Assembly: GCA_009781175.1 (NCBI GenBank) | Contig: WQYQ01000004.1 | Coordinates: 62,001 to 126,000, forward strand | Length of the DNA: 64,000 nt | Direction: 5' to 3' | DNA from: Betaproteobacteria bacterium | GTDB taxonomy: Bacteria; Pseudomonadota; Gammaproteobacteria; Burkholderiales; Rhodocyclaceae | Part shown: in pieces, positions 27,529-35,855 of the stretch | Numbering within the stretch: the first letter of the stretch is position 1 | How the letters are laid out: each line of letters starts with the position of its first letter | Program-made: the position numbers and the translations under genes | Notes under the pieces: model-generated | The model's database searches: none | What the model was told of the DNA's origin: nothing | Seen by the model: the letters and a program-made list of their open reading frames with translations, nothing else

Positions 27529-29310
27529 ATGGATCACACCGCAGAACATGCCGATCCGCACGCCGCGCGGAGCTTTCTGAGCAAATACATCTGGAGCCAG
27601 GACCACAAGGTCATTGCGATTCAATACGCGCTCACCGCCATCGCGGTCGGTCTCGTCGCGCTCGTGCTCTCGAATCTGATGCGGCTCCAACTCGGCTTTC
27701 CCGGCCGCTTCAATATTTCGCCGGATCAGTACTACCAATACGTGACGATGCACGGAATGATCATGGTGATCTACCTGCTGACCGCGCTCTTCCTCGGCGG
27801 CTTCGGCAACTACCTGATCCCGCTGATGATCGGCGCGCGCGACATGGTGTTCCCGTACCTGAACATGCTGTCGTACTGGTTCTACCTGCTCGCGGTACTG
27901 ATCCTGATGGCGAGCTTCTTCGTGCCCGGCGGCCCCACGGGCGCCGGTTGGACGCTCTATCCACCGCAAGCGATCCTGCCCGGCACGCCCGGCTCGGAGT
28001 GGGGCATCGTCCTGATGCTCGTCTCGCTCATCGTCTTCGTCGCGGCGGCCACGATGGGCGGGCTCAACTATGCCGTCACCGTGCTGCAAGCACGCGCGCA
28101 AGGCATGACGATGATGCGCCTGCCCTTAACCGTGTGGGGCATCTTCACCGCCACGGTGCTCGCCCTGCTCGCCTTCCCGGCGCTCTTCGTCTCCGCCGTG
28201 ATGATGCTGCTCGATCACTCGCTCGGTACGAGCTTCTTCATCCCGGCGATCGTCTCGCTCGGGCAGCCGCTGAAACACAGCGGCGGCAGCCCGATCTTGT
28301 TCCAGCACCTGTTCTGGTTTTTCGGCCACCCCGAGGTGTATATCGTCGCCCTGCCGGCATTCGGCATCATCTCGGATCTCATCAGCACACATGCGCGCAA
28401 GAATATTTTTGGCTACCGCATGATGGTGTGGGCGATCGTCATGATCGGCGCGCTCTCGTTCGTCGTCTGGGCGCATCACATGTACATCAGTGGCATGAAC
28501 CCCTACTTCGGCTTCTTCTTCGCCACCACCACGCTGATTATCGCCATCCCGACCGCGATCAAGGTCTACAACTGGCTGCTCACGCTGTGGCGCGGCAACA
28601 TTCACCTCAGCGTGCCGATGCTGTTCGCCATAGGGTTTATCAGCACCTTCACAATCGGCGGATTGACCGGGCTCTTTCTCGGCAATGTCAGCGTCGACAT
28701 TCCGCTCTCCGAGACATATTTCGTCGTCGCGCATTTCCACATGGTGATGGGCGTCTCGCCGATTCTCGCGATCTTCGGCGGCATCTATCACTGGTATCCG
28801 AAGATCACCGGGCGCATGCTCAACACAGCGCTCGGCAAGCTGCATTTCTGGATCACCTTCCTCGGCACTTACGCGATCTACTTCCCGATGCACTACCTCG
28901 GCTTCGTCGGCATGCCGCGCCGTTACTACGCTTTTGAAGGCTACGACTTCATTCCGCCTTCGGCGCAGACGCTCAACGCCTTCATCACAATCGCGGCATT
29001 GTGCGTCGGGGTCACGCAGCTCGTCTTTCTGTTCAATCTCGCCTGGAGCTATTTCCGCGGCGCGCCAGCCGGCACTAATCCGTGGCGGGCAACGACGCTC
29101 GAATGGCAGACGCCGCACTCACCGCCACAGCACGGAAACTGGGGCGCAGCGCTCCCGGTCGTCTATCGCTGGGCTTACGACTATTCGGTCCCCGGCGCCA
29201 CGCAGGATTTCGTCCCACAAAACATGAGCCCGCTCGAAGCCGGCGTCGCGGACGGCGGCGCAGTGCCGAAGCGTGGCGCCACGCCCACAGCACAGGAGGG
29301 CGCGGTATGA
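27529..29310 (+). CDS. ctaD: Cytochrome c oxidase subunit I (A1-type haem-copper oxidase)
   Basis: 593 residues and about twelve helices. Haem and CuB ligands are visible: YVTMHGMIMVIYLL (low-spin haem His), FGHPEVYIVALP (CuB His, D-channel Glu and the cross-linked Tyr), WAHHMYISG (two CuB His) and VVAHFHMVMG (high- and low-spin haem His). The Glu in HPEVY indicates the A1 subclass. It reduces oxygen to water and pumps protons. The hydrophilic C-terminus (about residues 510-593) is typical of caa3 subunit I. Its stop overlaps the next gene (ATGA). Confidence 0.96.
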   Translation: MDHTAEHADPHAARSFLSKYIWSQDHKVIAIQYALTAIAVGLVALVLSNLMRLQLGFPGRFNISPDQYYQYVTMHGMIMVIYLLTALFLGGFGNYLIPLMIGARDMVFPYLNMLSYWFYLLAVLILMASFFVPGGPTGAGWTLYPPQAILPGTPGSEWGIVLMLVSLIVFVAAATMGGLNYAVTVLQARAQGMTMMRLPLTVWGIFTATVLALLAFPALFVSAVMMLLDHSLGTSFFIPAIVSLGQPLKHSGGSPILFQHLFWFFGHPEVYIVALPAFGIISDLISTHARKNIFGYRMMVWAIVMIGALSFVVWAHHMYISGMNPYFGFFFATTTLIIAIPTAIKVYNWLLTLWRGNIHLSVPMLFAIGFISTFTIGGLTGLFLGNVSVDIPLSETYFVVAHFHMVMGVSPILAIFGGIYHWYPKITGRMLNTALGKLHFWITFLGTYAIYFPMHYLGFVGMPRRYYAFEGYDFIPPSAQTLNAFITIAALCVGVTQLVFLFNLAWSYFRGAPAGTNPWRATTLEWQTPHSPPQHGNWGAALPVVYRWAYDYSVPGATQDFVPQNMSPLEAGVADGGAVPKRGATPTAQEGAV

Positions 29311-29963
29311 GCCTTCAGCACGAAGCGAATACAAGCCTCACCGGCTTCACTCCCAATGCGCTGCGCATGCCGGCGGCTAAACTCGGGCTGCTTTTCTTCA
29401 TGTCCTTCGTGACGGTGCTGTTTCTATTGCTCACACTGGCTTATCTCGCACGTGCGCAATTGCCTGACTGGCAATCGCTCGGCGGCGATTCCTGGCGGCC
29501 CCTCAACGCATCGCCGCTGCCGTGGCTCAATACCTTATTGTTATTCCTCGCAAGCCTCTCGCTGCATGCGGCGCGCGGCGCGCTCGAACACCACAAGCCA
29601 CGTGGCGCGCGCATGACCTTCTCCATCGGCGGACTCTGCATATTTGGCTTTGTGCTCGGCCAGCTCATGCTGTGGCAGCAACTCCGCTTGCGCGGCGTGT
29701 ACCTCGCCGGCAATCCCGCGAATAGTTTCTTTTACCTGATCACCGCGTTGCACGGCCTGCATATATTCGGCGGCATCGCGGTTTGGAGCGGTATCGCATT
29801 ACGCCTCGGCGACATCGCAGCGAATGCGCGCCAACGCCTGCATCTGCAGCTTTGCAGCTTGTATTGGGACTTCCTCTTCGTGCTCTGGCTCGCCTTGTTC
29901 GCGCTGCTCATGAGTCCGCGCGGAACACTCGACCAAATCGCCGGAGTGTGTGGATTGAGGTAA
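29307..29963 (+). CDS. Cytochrome c oxidase subunit III-like protein (first copy)
   Basis: 218 residues, overlapping ctaD by four bases. Hydrophobic segments include LGLLFFMSFVTVLFLLLTLAYLA, LLLFLASLSLHAARGALEHHK and LHLQLCSLYWDFLFVLWLALFAL. ALHGLHIFGGIAVW and the terminal SLYWDFLFVLW match the COX3 fold, but it is more divergent than the next gene and lacks some canonical residues. It probably forms part of the oxidase complex as an accessory subunit III. Two consecutive subunit III-type genes are a known feature of some caa3-like clusters. Confidence 0.82.
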   Translation: MSLQHEANTSLTGFTPNALRMPAAKLGLLFFMSFVTVLFLLLTLAYLARAQLPDWQSLGGDSWRPLNASPLPWLNTLLLFLASLSLHAARGALEHHKPRGARMTFSIGGLCIFGFVLGQLMLWQQLRLRGVYLAGNPANSFFYLITALHGLHIFGGIAVWSGIALRLGDIAANARQRLHLQLCSLYWDFLFVLWLALFALLMSPRGTLDQIAGVCGLR

Positions 29964-29965
29964 AC

Positions 29966-30664
29966 ATGGAAAACACGCCTCACCCTATTCGCGCCGCCGC
30001 CGTGGAGCCCACCACGCCGCACGGCTGGCAAGCCATCGTCGCGGACTGGTCATCCGACCGCCAAACCTTCAAGACACCTTGGGGCAAGGCGATGATGTGG
30101 ATTTTCCTACTCTCCGACAGTTTCATCTTCGGCGCTTTTCTGACCGCCTATATGTCGGTGCGCATAGCGACAACGGAGGCCTGGCCCAACCCGGGCGAAG
30201 TCTTTGCGCTAACGATCGCAGGCCGGGAAATTCCGCTGATCCTGATCGCCATCATGACCTTCATCCTGATCAGCTCCAGCGGCACGATGGCCATCGCGGT
30301 CCATTACGCCTACCGGCGCGAACGCCAAAAAACCGCCATGCTGATGTTCGTTACCGCCGCGCTTGGCGCGTGTTTCGTCGTAATGCAAGCCCTCGAATGG
30401 AGCAAGCTCATCAGCGAAGGCGTGCGCCCGTGGGCAAACCCCTGGGGTGCGCCCCAGTTTGGCTCGACCTTCTTCATGATCACCGGCTTTCACGGCCTGC
30501 ATGTAACGCTCGGCGTGATCTATCTTTCCATCATTGCGCGGCGGGTGCTGAAAGGTTTTTACGCACAACGCGGGAATTACGAAACCGTCGAGATCGCCGG
30601 CCTGTACTGGCACTTCGTCGACCTCGTATGGGTTTTTATCTTTGCGCTTTTCTACCTGTGGTAG
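29966..30664 (+). CDS. ctaE: Cytochrome c oxidase subunit III (second copy)
   Basis: 232 residues from ATG 29966, two bases after the preceding stop. Typical COX3 features are WGKAMMWIFLLSDSFIFGAFLTAY, MQALEWSKL (Glu in helix III), FFMITGFHGLHVTLGVIY and the ending EIAGLYWHFVDLVWVFIFALFYLW. It stabilises proton uptake by subunit I. This copy is canonical, in contrast to the divergent one before it. Confidence 0.93.
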   Translation: MENTPHPIRAAAVEPTTPHGWQAIVADWSSDRQTFKTPWGKAMMWIFLLSDSFIFGAFLTAYMSVRIATTEAWPNPGEVFALTIAGREIPLILIAIMTFILISSSGTMAIAVHYAYRRERQKTAMLMFVTAALGACFVVMQALEWSKLISEGVRPWANPWGAPQFGSTFFMITGFHGLHVTLGVIYLSIIARRVLKGFYAQRGNYETVEIAGLYWHFVDLVWVFIFALFYLW

Positions 30665-30672
30665 GTACAAGC

Positions 30673-30996
30673 ATGGAACACACATCCCCCCAGCAACACC
30701 CGATCAACCTCTATCTGAAAATCTGGGCCTTGCTCTTCGTCCTCAGCACGATGTCTTACCTTGTGGACTACTTCCACATCCAAGGTTATCTGCGCTGGTT
30801 CCTCATCATCGCATTCATGCTGCTCAAAGCCGGCCTCATCGTCGCCGTTTTCATGCATATGCTGTGGGAACGGCTCGCGCTGATCTACGCAATTTTGCTC
30901 CCTCCGCTCGCGGTACTCGTCTTCGCCGGCATGATGGCGGCCGAGTCGAACCATGTCTTTCTGACCCGGCTGCTCTATTTCGCCCACCCGCACTAA
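30673..30996 (+). CDS. Cytochrome c oxidase subunit IV family protein (CyoD/CtaF-like)
   Basis: 107 residues with three hydrophobic helices: IWALLFVLSTMSYLVDYF, LRWFLIIAFMLLKAGLIVAVFMHM and ALIYAILLPPLAVLVFAGMM. The middle helix FMLLKAGLIVAVFMHM is the recurring motif of bacterial oxidase subunit IV. It is the last gene of the oxidase cluster, eight bases after subunit III, and ends three bases from the convergent MazG-like gene. Confidence 0.88.
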   Translation: MEHTSPQQHPINLYLKIWALLFVLSTMSYLVDYFHIQGYLRWFLIIAFMLLKAGLIVAVFMHMLWERLALIYAILLPPLAVLVFAGMMAAESNHVFLTRLLYFAHPH

Positions 30997-30998
30997 GG

Positions 30999-31325
30999 CT
31001 ATGGCTTCAGCGCAGGATATTTCTGCGCATTCAGCGCGATCTTGTCGCGCACCGCGGCATTCAAATCGATACCCAGCACCATCGCGAGCCGCATCAAGTA
31101 AAGGAACACATCGGCGACCTCTTGCCGCACATGCTCGGCCGCGTCGCCGTGCATGATCCGCACTGCTTCCTCTTCGCCAAGCCACTGGAATATTTCGGCC
31201 AGCTCGCCGACTTCGCCCGTCAGCGCAAGAATCAAATTGCGCGGCGTATGGAACGGCTCCCAATTGCGTGCGCGCGAAAACTCGCTCAACGTGGTTTCAA
31301 GCACTGCGGTATCGATAAGTTTCAT
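30999..31325 (-). CDS. MazG-like nucleotide pyrophosphohydrolase (dCTPase-type)
   Basis: 108 residues from ATG 31325; an ATG at 31337 adds MYFP and neither has a strong ribosome site. The all-alpha NTP pyrophosphatase core is visible: GEVGELAEIFQW (EExxE-like metal site) and QEVADVFLYLMRLAMVLGID (ExxD). FSRARNWEPFHTPRNLILALTGEV matches the human DCTPP1/RS21-C6 type. It hydrolyses non-canonical (d)NTPs to monophosphates, cleaning nucleotide pools. Confidence 0.9.
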   Translation of the reverse strand: MKLIDTAVLETTLSEFSRARNWEPFHTPRNLILALTGEVGELAEIFQWLGEEEAVRIMHGDAAEHVRQEVADVFLYLMRLAMVLGIDLNAAVRDKIALNAQKYPALKP

Positions 31326-31596
31326 GGGGAAATACATGGTCGGTCAAAGTTGCAATGAATTGTGCGCTGTAATTGGGTTTGGCTGAAGATAATTCAAAGC
31401 AGGTTCAGTTACGGCCTACCCAGCCGTTAACAGACCAAGCCTGAATTTAGCTTGCGCCTTGATGGACACAGCGGTCGGAAAAGCAGACAGGCGATATTCA
31501 TTTTGCATTTTCCATGCAATGCGCACAAACTTGAGCAGCGCCAAGCGGAACATGCGGGCTCTGCCGACGATGAAACCGAAAGAGGTCTGTTGCAAC

Positions 31597-32169
31597 ATGC
31601 CGAACAATATCTATGCGGCCCCGAACAGCATTGTCGAAGACCGGGAAGAGGATGCCGCCGGCACGGCGTTTTATGTCGTCTCGCAACGGAAATTCATCCT
31701 GCTGTTCATTGCGAGCCTCGGCCTCTACCAGATCTACTGGTTCTATATGAATTGGCGCCGGCAAAAAATCACCGCGGGGCTCGCGATCCAACCCGCTCTG
31801 CGCGGCATCTTCGCGATCTTTTTCACCCACGCACTGTTTAAACGCATCGATGCGCAGCTCGAAACGCGCGGTTTGTCATTGCGCTGGTCGCCCAATGCAA
31901 TAGCAAGCGCTTATGTCGTTCTAAGCCTGGCCTCAGCCATGCAAGACCGCTTCGCGGCTGAAGGGGTCAGCCCTCCGCTCAGCTTTGGCATTTCCTTACT
32001 CTTCCTCGGCGCAATCATGCTGATCCTGCTTCCCGTTCAACGCACGATCAACACCGTTTGCAGCGACCCGGAAGGTAAGAGCAATAACAGCCTCGGTTAT
32101 GCCAACATCGTCTGGCTCATTCTCGGCGGGGTTTTCTGGCTGCTGATTCTGCTGGGTTTAATCAGTTAG
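31597..32169 (+). CDS. Unknown multi-pass membrane protein with DUF4234-like N-terminus
   Basis: 190 residues from ATG 31597 (MPNNIYAAPNSIVEDREED), preceded at a distance by agagg; in-frame upstream starts lack support. After a polar N-terminus comes FILLFIASLGLYQIYWFYMNWRRQK, a pattern shared with DUF4234-type proteins, then three or four further hydrophobic segments ending WLILGGVFWLLILLGLIS. No catalytic motif is seen and the function is unknown. The 259 bases upstream (31338-31596) contain an isolated caggttc fragment of the dispersed repeat and nothing else recognised. Confidence 0.75.
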   Translation: MPNNIYAAPNSIVEDREEDAAGTAFYVVSQRKFILLFIASLGLYQIYWFYMNWRRQKITAGLAIQPALRGIFAIFFTHALFKRIDAQLETRGLSLRWSPNAIASAYVVLSLASAMQDRFAAEGVSPPLSFGISLLFLGAIMLILLPVQRTINTVCSDPEGKSNNSLGYANIVWLILGGVFWLLILLGLIS

Positions 32170-32201
32170 GATTGGCGTTTCACCCAACCAGCCGCCCCAC
32201 C

Positions 32202-32702
32202 ATGAATGAGCAATGGCATCTGCGCGACGCCACGCAAGCAGACCTCCCGCGCATCGTCGCGATCTATAACCAGACGATTCCCGGCCGCATGGTCACCGCC
32301 GATCTCGAACCCGTCAGCGTCGCGCAGCGCCAAGCCTGGTTCGATGCCCACTCGCCCGCCAGGCATCCGCTGTGGGTCGCCGAACGCGCGGGCGATATTG
32401 CCGGCTGGCTCAGCTATAGCGCTTTTCACGACCGCGCGGCCTACGCCATGACAGCCGAACTCTCGATCTATATCGACGCAGCGGCACGCGGCCACGGGCT
32501 GGGCGCCCATTTGCTCGAACGCGCCATCGCGCATGCGCCCGCAATCGGCCTGCGCAATCTCGTTGGACTCATCTTCGGCCACAACGCGCCAAGTCTCACG
32601 CTCTTTGAGCGCTTCGGCTTCGTGCGCTGGGGGACGCTGCCCGATGTTGCCGAACTCGACGGCGTGCCGCGCACGCTCATCATCGTCGGCCACGCGGTTT
32701 GA
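32202..32702 (+). CDS. GNAT N-acetyltransferase, phosphinothricin acetyltransferase-like
   Basis: 166 residues from ATG 32202. The GNAT fold is visible with acetyl-CoA motif A in ELSIYIDAAARGHGLGAHLLERAI and motif B in SLTLFERFGFVRWGTLPDVAELDG. The N-terminus RDATQADLPRIVAIYNQTI resembles the Pat/Bar and MnaT family, which acetylates amino acid analogues such as methionine sulfoximine. Here a general amine or amino acid detoxification role is inferred. It lies 32 bases after the unknown membrane protein gene. Confidence 0.88.
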   Translation: MNEQWHLRDATQADLPRIVAIYNQTIPGRMVTADLEPVSVAQRQAWFDAHSPARHPLWVAERAGDIAGWLSYSAFHDRAAYAMTAELSIYIDAAARGHGLGAHLLERAIAHAPAIGLRNLVGLIFGHNAPSLTLFERFGFVRWGTLPDVAELDGVPRTLIIVGHAV

Positions 32703-32728
32703 AACCTGTTCAGGATCGAATGTCTGAG

Positions 32729-33127
32729 CTAAGCAGGCAGCTCATAGTCGAAAGCATAAAAATGCTTTCCCTCGGTAAGCGTGATCGTCAATGCGCCGCT
32801 CAAGCCAATGAGTTCTCCGCAACCGGAATCGGGAACCACGGTAATCGCAAGCTGCGGCTCGCCGCGCGTCATTGTTCCGCTATGTTGAAGCGCGAAACTC
32901 CCAGCTCGGCCATGCAAAGTTCCTGTCACCCATTCCATTGCGACATAGCCGGCGGAGCCTTTAGCCGACCCCATGATCGAGAGCATTTCGCCGCGGCTTG
33001 TTCCCGCAAGATCGCCGCTGAATTGTTTGTTGATCGCCATTCGGCCAAGCACTCGCTCCACCTCGCTTGAGGCGAAGGAAAGCGGTTCGAGTTTGATTTC
33101 AAAACTACCGCTGGCGCGACGCGTCAT
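32729..33127 (-). CDS. DUF3224 family protein
   Basis: 132 residues. A small beta-rich protein with AINKQFSGDLAGTSRGEMLS, AMEWVTGTLHGRAGSFALQHSGTM and a C-terminal VPDSGCGELIGLSGALTI, the DUF3224 pattern (allene oxide cyclase-like barrel). No biochemical role is established. Its 5' end overlaps the 3' end of the upstream membrane protein gene by 23 bases, so the two are probably co-transcribed. Confidence 0.85.
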   Translation of the reverse strand: MTRRASGSFEIKLEPLSFASSEVERVLGRMAINKQFSGDLAGTSRGEMLSIMGSAKGSAGYVAMEWVTGTLHGRAGSFALQHSGTMTRGEPQLAITVVPDSGCGELIGLSGALTITLTEGKHFYAFDYELPA

Positions 33128-33569
33128 CGCTTATCCCTTCAGAAAAAGCAGGCGAAGTAATCATCGTAGCGCGCACCGCCGGCCTCGGGACATAGCGAAA
33201 TTTCCGCTTTCTCACGCGCGCAGCGGAGGTATTACCAACGATGCGCAGATGCTGCGTGATCACGAAAGACAAAAGATTGATACCGACGCCGCCCCAGGCC
33301 AGCGGCAAGATATACAGCGCCACGGACGCTTCGGAAAAGAAAACGCCGTTGGCCAGCAGATCAGGCGTGTGCCGCGCCAGATGCACAACCCGGCCCAGCA
33401 AAACGAAATCCACACACGCCAGAACGAGCAGCGCCAAGGCGAAGCTCATCAAGACATAGCGACGGATTTCGGCGGTGCGGATCAAATGCACGATGATGCC
33501 CAGGGGCAGCAACATCGAACCCAGCACCAGCGTCCAGAATTGCGCTTCAATCCAAGTCGAATTTGGCAT
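33105..33569 (-). CDS. Unknown membrane protein, possibly Fur-regulated
   Basis: 154 residues with about four hydrophobic segments: WTLVLGSMLLPLGIIVHLI, YVLMSFALALLVLACVDFVLL, ASVALYILPLAWGGVGINLL and part of the following helix. A basic tail (VRKRKFRYVPRPAVRATM) follows. No family was recognised. A Fur-box-like palindrome lies 78 bases upstream (33647-33665) and this is the only gene reading away from it, so iron regulation is inferred. The DUF3224 gene overlaps its end. Confidence 0.7.
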   Translation of the reverse strand: MPNSTWIEAQFWTLVLGSMLLPLGIIVHLIRTAEIRRYVLMSFALALLVLACVDFVLLGRVVHLARHTPDLLANGVFFSEASVALYILPLAWGGVGINLLSFVITQHLRIVGNTSAARVRKRKFRYVPRPAVRATMITSPAFSEGISDDASRQR

Positions 33570-33646
33570 CTCGTCCCTCTCCGGTAGAACACCAAAGCGG
33601 GCAGTCTTGCATAGACAATCCGCCGCGCGTCGTCACAGTTGCAAGC

Positions 33647-33665
33647 GAATATGAAAATCATTCTC
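33647..33665 (-). promoter_or_regulatory. Fur-box-like operator
   Basis: The 19-base sequence gaatatgaaaatcattctc matches the classical Fur consensus (gataatgataatcattatc) at 15 of 19 positions, including the central aatcatt. It lies upstream of the membrane protein gene that starts at 33569; the nearest gene on the other side, leuA, ends toward it. Confidence 0.55.
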
Positions 33666-33700
33666 AAAACACGGCCGCTACTGTTCAGACATGTTCAAGC

Positions 33701-33739
33701 CTTGGCACATGCCGCGCTCTTGCCACGGCATGTGCCAAG
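33701..33739. repeat. Perfect 14-base inverted repeat downstream of leuA
   Basis: The arms cttggcacatgccg (33701-33714) and cggcatgtgccaag (33726-33739) flank an 11-base loop, 16 bases beyond the leuA stop. The stem could end leuA transcription, but no U tract follows it on the minus strand, so processing or Rho-dependent arrest is as likely as intrinsic termination. Confidence 0.55.
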
Positions 33740-33754
33740 CGATGCCTACGCGCA

Positions 33755-35443
33755 TCAAACGCTCCCAGTCACTGCCTTGCGCTCCTGCATCGTCTGCTTG
33801 CGCTGCATGCCGCGCGCTGCGGCGCTGCACAAGGCAAGCAAGGCCGCCGTTGTGCTGTTGCTATGCAGGCCAGCGCCGAACATGCTGCCCGGCATGCCGT
33901 CCATGACGATTTCAATGAACGCCACGGCGCGCGCATCGCTGCCTGGCGAAAGCGCACGCTCTTCGAAGGACACGACCTTCATCGGAAGGCCCATCGCCTT
34001 GACCGCGGCTTCGAGCGGCCCGTTGCCCGTCCCTTCGCAGACACGCTCTGTGCCGTTTTCGCGCAACACAAGGCGGATGCCCTGCCCCGCTTTCGTTTCG
34101 AACAAATGGTGCTCAACACAGTCCGGCGGCGTGTGTTCAAGATACTCGGCGCAGAAAATCCGCCACAGATCCGCGGCGCTGACTTCGCAGCCGGCGTCGT
34201 CGAGATAATGCTGCACACAAGCAGCAAACTCGACCTGCATGCGGCGCGGCATCGCGATACCGTAATGTGTTTCGAGCAAATACGAGATGCCACCTTTACC
34301 CGACTGGCTGTTCACACGGATTACCGATTCGTAGCTGCGGCCAAGGTCGTGCGGATCGACGGTCAAATAGGGCACTTCCCAGTTCGTTTCCGGGTTCTGC
34401 ATCGCGAGACCTTTTTTGATCGCATCCTGATGCGAGCCCGAAAACGCGGTAAACACGAGATCTCCGACATACGGATGACGCGGGTGAATCGGCAACTGAG
34501 TGACTTCCTCGCAAACGCGCGCGACCTCATTGACATTGGAAAAATCCAGACCTGGGTCCACACCTTGCGTGTAGAGGTTCAATGCGAGCGTAACGAGGTC
34601 GACATTGCCCGTGCGTTCGCCGTTGCCGAACAAACAGCCCTCGACGCGATCGGCGCCCGCCATCATGGCCAATTCGGCCGCCGCCACCGCGCAACCACGG
34701 TCGTTGTGCGGATGCACGCTGAGGATGATGCCGTCGCGCCGTTCGAGATTGCGATGCATCCATTCGATCTGGTCCGCATAAATATTCGGCGTCGCCGATT
34801 CGACCGTGGCCGGCAAATTGATGATGACGCGCTTGTCCGGCGCGGCATCCCAGACTTGGGTGACGGCATCGACGATCTCTTTGGCAAAATCAAGCTCGGC
34901 GGTCGAAAACACTTCGGGGCTGAACTGGAACATCCATTGCGTTTCGGGCCGCTCAGCGGCAAGCGCGCGGATCAACTGCGCACTTTCGACCGCCAGCACA
35001 CGCATACCGGCACGATCCGTATTGAAAACAATGCGGCGGAAGTTCGGCGCGATGGCGGTGTAGAAATGCACGATTGCGCGGCGCGCGCCGGCGACCGATT
35101 CAAAAGTGCGGCGGATCAATTCCTCGCGCGCCTGGGTCAGCACGCAGATGCTCACGTCGTCGGGGATATGCCCGTCCTCGATCAAGGTGCGGACGAAATC
35201 GAAATCGGTTTGCGAAGCGGCCGGAAAGGCGACCTCGATTTCCTTGAAGCCGATCGCAACAAGTTGTTTGAAGAGTTTGAGCTTCGCTTCGACCGACATC
35301 GGCTCAAACAAAGCTTGGTTGCCATCGCGCAAATCGGTCGAAAGCCAGATCGGGGCCCGTGTGATGACTTGATTCGGCCAGCGCCGGTCACGCAATCCGA
35401 TGGGCGGGAAGGCACGGTATTTGGCGGAAGGGTGGTTCAACAT
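33755..35443 (-). CDS. leuA: 2-isopropylmalate synthase, LeuA2 type
   Basis: 562 residues, length of the long LeuA2 class. N-terminus MLNHPSAKYRAFPPIGLRDRRWPNQ is class-specific. The TIM-barrel metal/substrate motif is STDLRDGNQAL; SVHPHNDRGCAVAAAELAMMAGADRVEGCLFGNGERTGNVDL carries the metal His pair. The C-terminal LeuA regulatory domain (about 430-550) is complete. It condenses acetyl-CoA with 2-ketoisovalerate, the first committed step to leucine, and is normally inhibited by leucine. Monocistronic; upstream leader features suggest attenuation control. Confidence 0.96.
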   Translation of the reverse strand: MLNHPSAKYRAFPPIGLRDRRWPNQVITRAPIWLSTDLRDGNQALFEPMSVEAKLKLFKQLVAIGFKEIEVAFPAASQTDFDFVRTLIEDGHIPDDVSICVLTQAREELIRRTFESVAGARRAIVHFYTAIAPNFRRIVFNTDRAGMRVLAVESAQLIRALAAERPETQWMFQFSPEVFSTAELDFAKEIVDAVTQVWDAAPDKRVIINLPATVESATPNIYADQIEWMHRNLERRDGIILSVHPHNDRGCAVAAAELAMMAGADRVEGCLFGNGERTGNVDLVTLALNLYTQGVDPGLDFSNVNEVARVCEEVTQLPIHPRHPYVGDLVFTAFSGSHQDAIKKGLAMQNPETNWEVPYLTVDPHDLGRSYESVIRVNSQSGKGGISYLLETHYGIAMPRRMQVEFAACVQHYLDDAGCEVSAADLWRIFCAEYLEHTPPDCVEHHLFETKAGQGIRLVLRENGTERVCEGTGNGPLEAAVKAMGLPMKVVSFEERALSPGSDARAVAFIEIVMDGMPGSMFGAGLHSNSTTAALLALCSAAARGMQRKQTMQERKAVTGSV

Positions 35444-35580
35444 CGTTTTCTCCTGAAGAATTTTTTAGCGATTGCGGCGCGGGCGCAGTCGCGGCCCGGG
35501 CTGCCAGGCTGCCGCTGGAACGCGGCCTGACAGCCGGTGGGCAGTCGCAGGTCGGAGAACAAATGCATCAAAACGGACAT
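35437..35580 (-). CDS. Possible 47-residue ORF overlapping the leuA start
   Basis: From ATG 35580 it reads MSVLMHLFSDLRLPTGC and continues to a TGA at 35437 that overlaps the leuA ATG by seven bases. The N-terminal third is leucine-rich, the rest basic. It could couple translation into leuA, but conservation is unknown and it may be chance. Confidence 0.25.
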   Translation of the reverse strand: MSVLMHLFSDLRLPTGCQAAFQRQPGSPGRDCARAAIAKKFFRRKRC

Positions 35581-35679
35581 GACGGGCTCCAAGGGCTTCG
35601 GCGTCAACGCAATACGCGCACATGCCGGAACTCCCGCACGCGGCGGAAGCGGGAAATACTCAACGGGAAGGATTTGGAT

Positions 35680-35775
35680 TTAGGCGCGCGCGGGGCGCAG
35701 CAGTCGGCCCAGACCCAGTAGCGAGGTCAGGGAAAAGAAGCTCAGTAAGAAAGCGAAGGCCGAATGCGAGGACAT
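35680..35775 (-). CDS. Leucine-rich leader peptide of leuA (leuL-like)
   Basis: 31 codons: MSSHSAFAFLLSFFSLTSLL, then GLGRLLRPARA and TAA. Nine of the thirty-one residues are leucine, including three Leu-Leu pairs, as expected for a ribosome-stalling attenuation peptide of a leucine operon. It starts just downstream of a promoter-like sequence and about 330 bases before leuA. A GC-rich palindrome (cccgc...gcggg) lies between leader and gene. The leader has almost no 5' UTR, so leaderless translation is possible. Confidence 0.6.
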   Translation of the reverse strand: MSSHSAFAFLLSFFSLTSLLGLGRLLRPARA

Positions 35776-35783
35776 AGAGAATA

Positions 35784-35813
35784 AAACTAATCGGAAAACG
35801 GGCGTTCCGTCAA
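35784..35813 (-). promoter_or_regulatory. Predicted sigma-70 promoter of the leuL-leuA unit
   Basis: On the minus strand ttgacg (35813-35808) is followed after 17 bases by ttagtt (35790-35785), an acceptable -35/-10 pair. The predicted transcript would begin only a few bases from the leader peptide ATG at 35775. Confidence 0.45.
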
Positions 35814-35855
35814 GCGCTCATCGTGCTGTTATGAAAATAAATTCTGCCGCGCAAC

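Noticed and set aside
33563-35530. 655-codon open frame on + strand
   Set aside because: Antisense shadow of leuA, whose conserved motifs on the minus strand are unambiguous; the + translation is Arg/His-rich with no domain.
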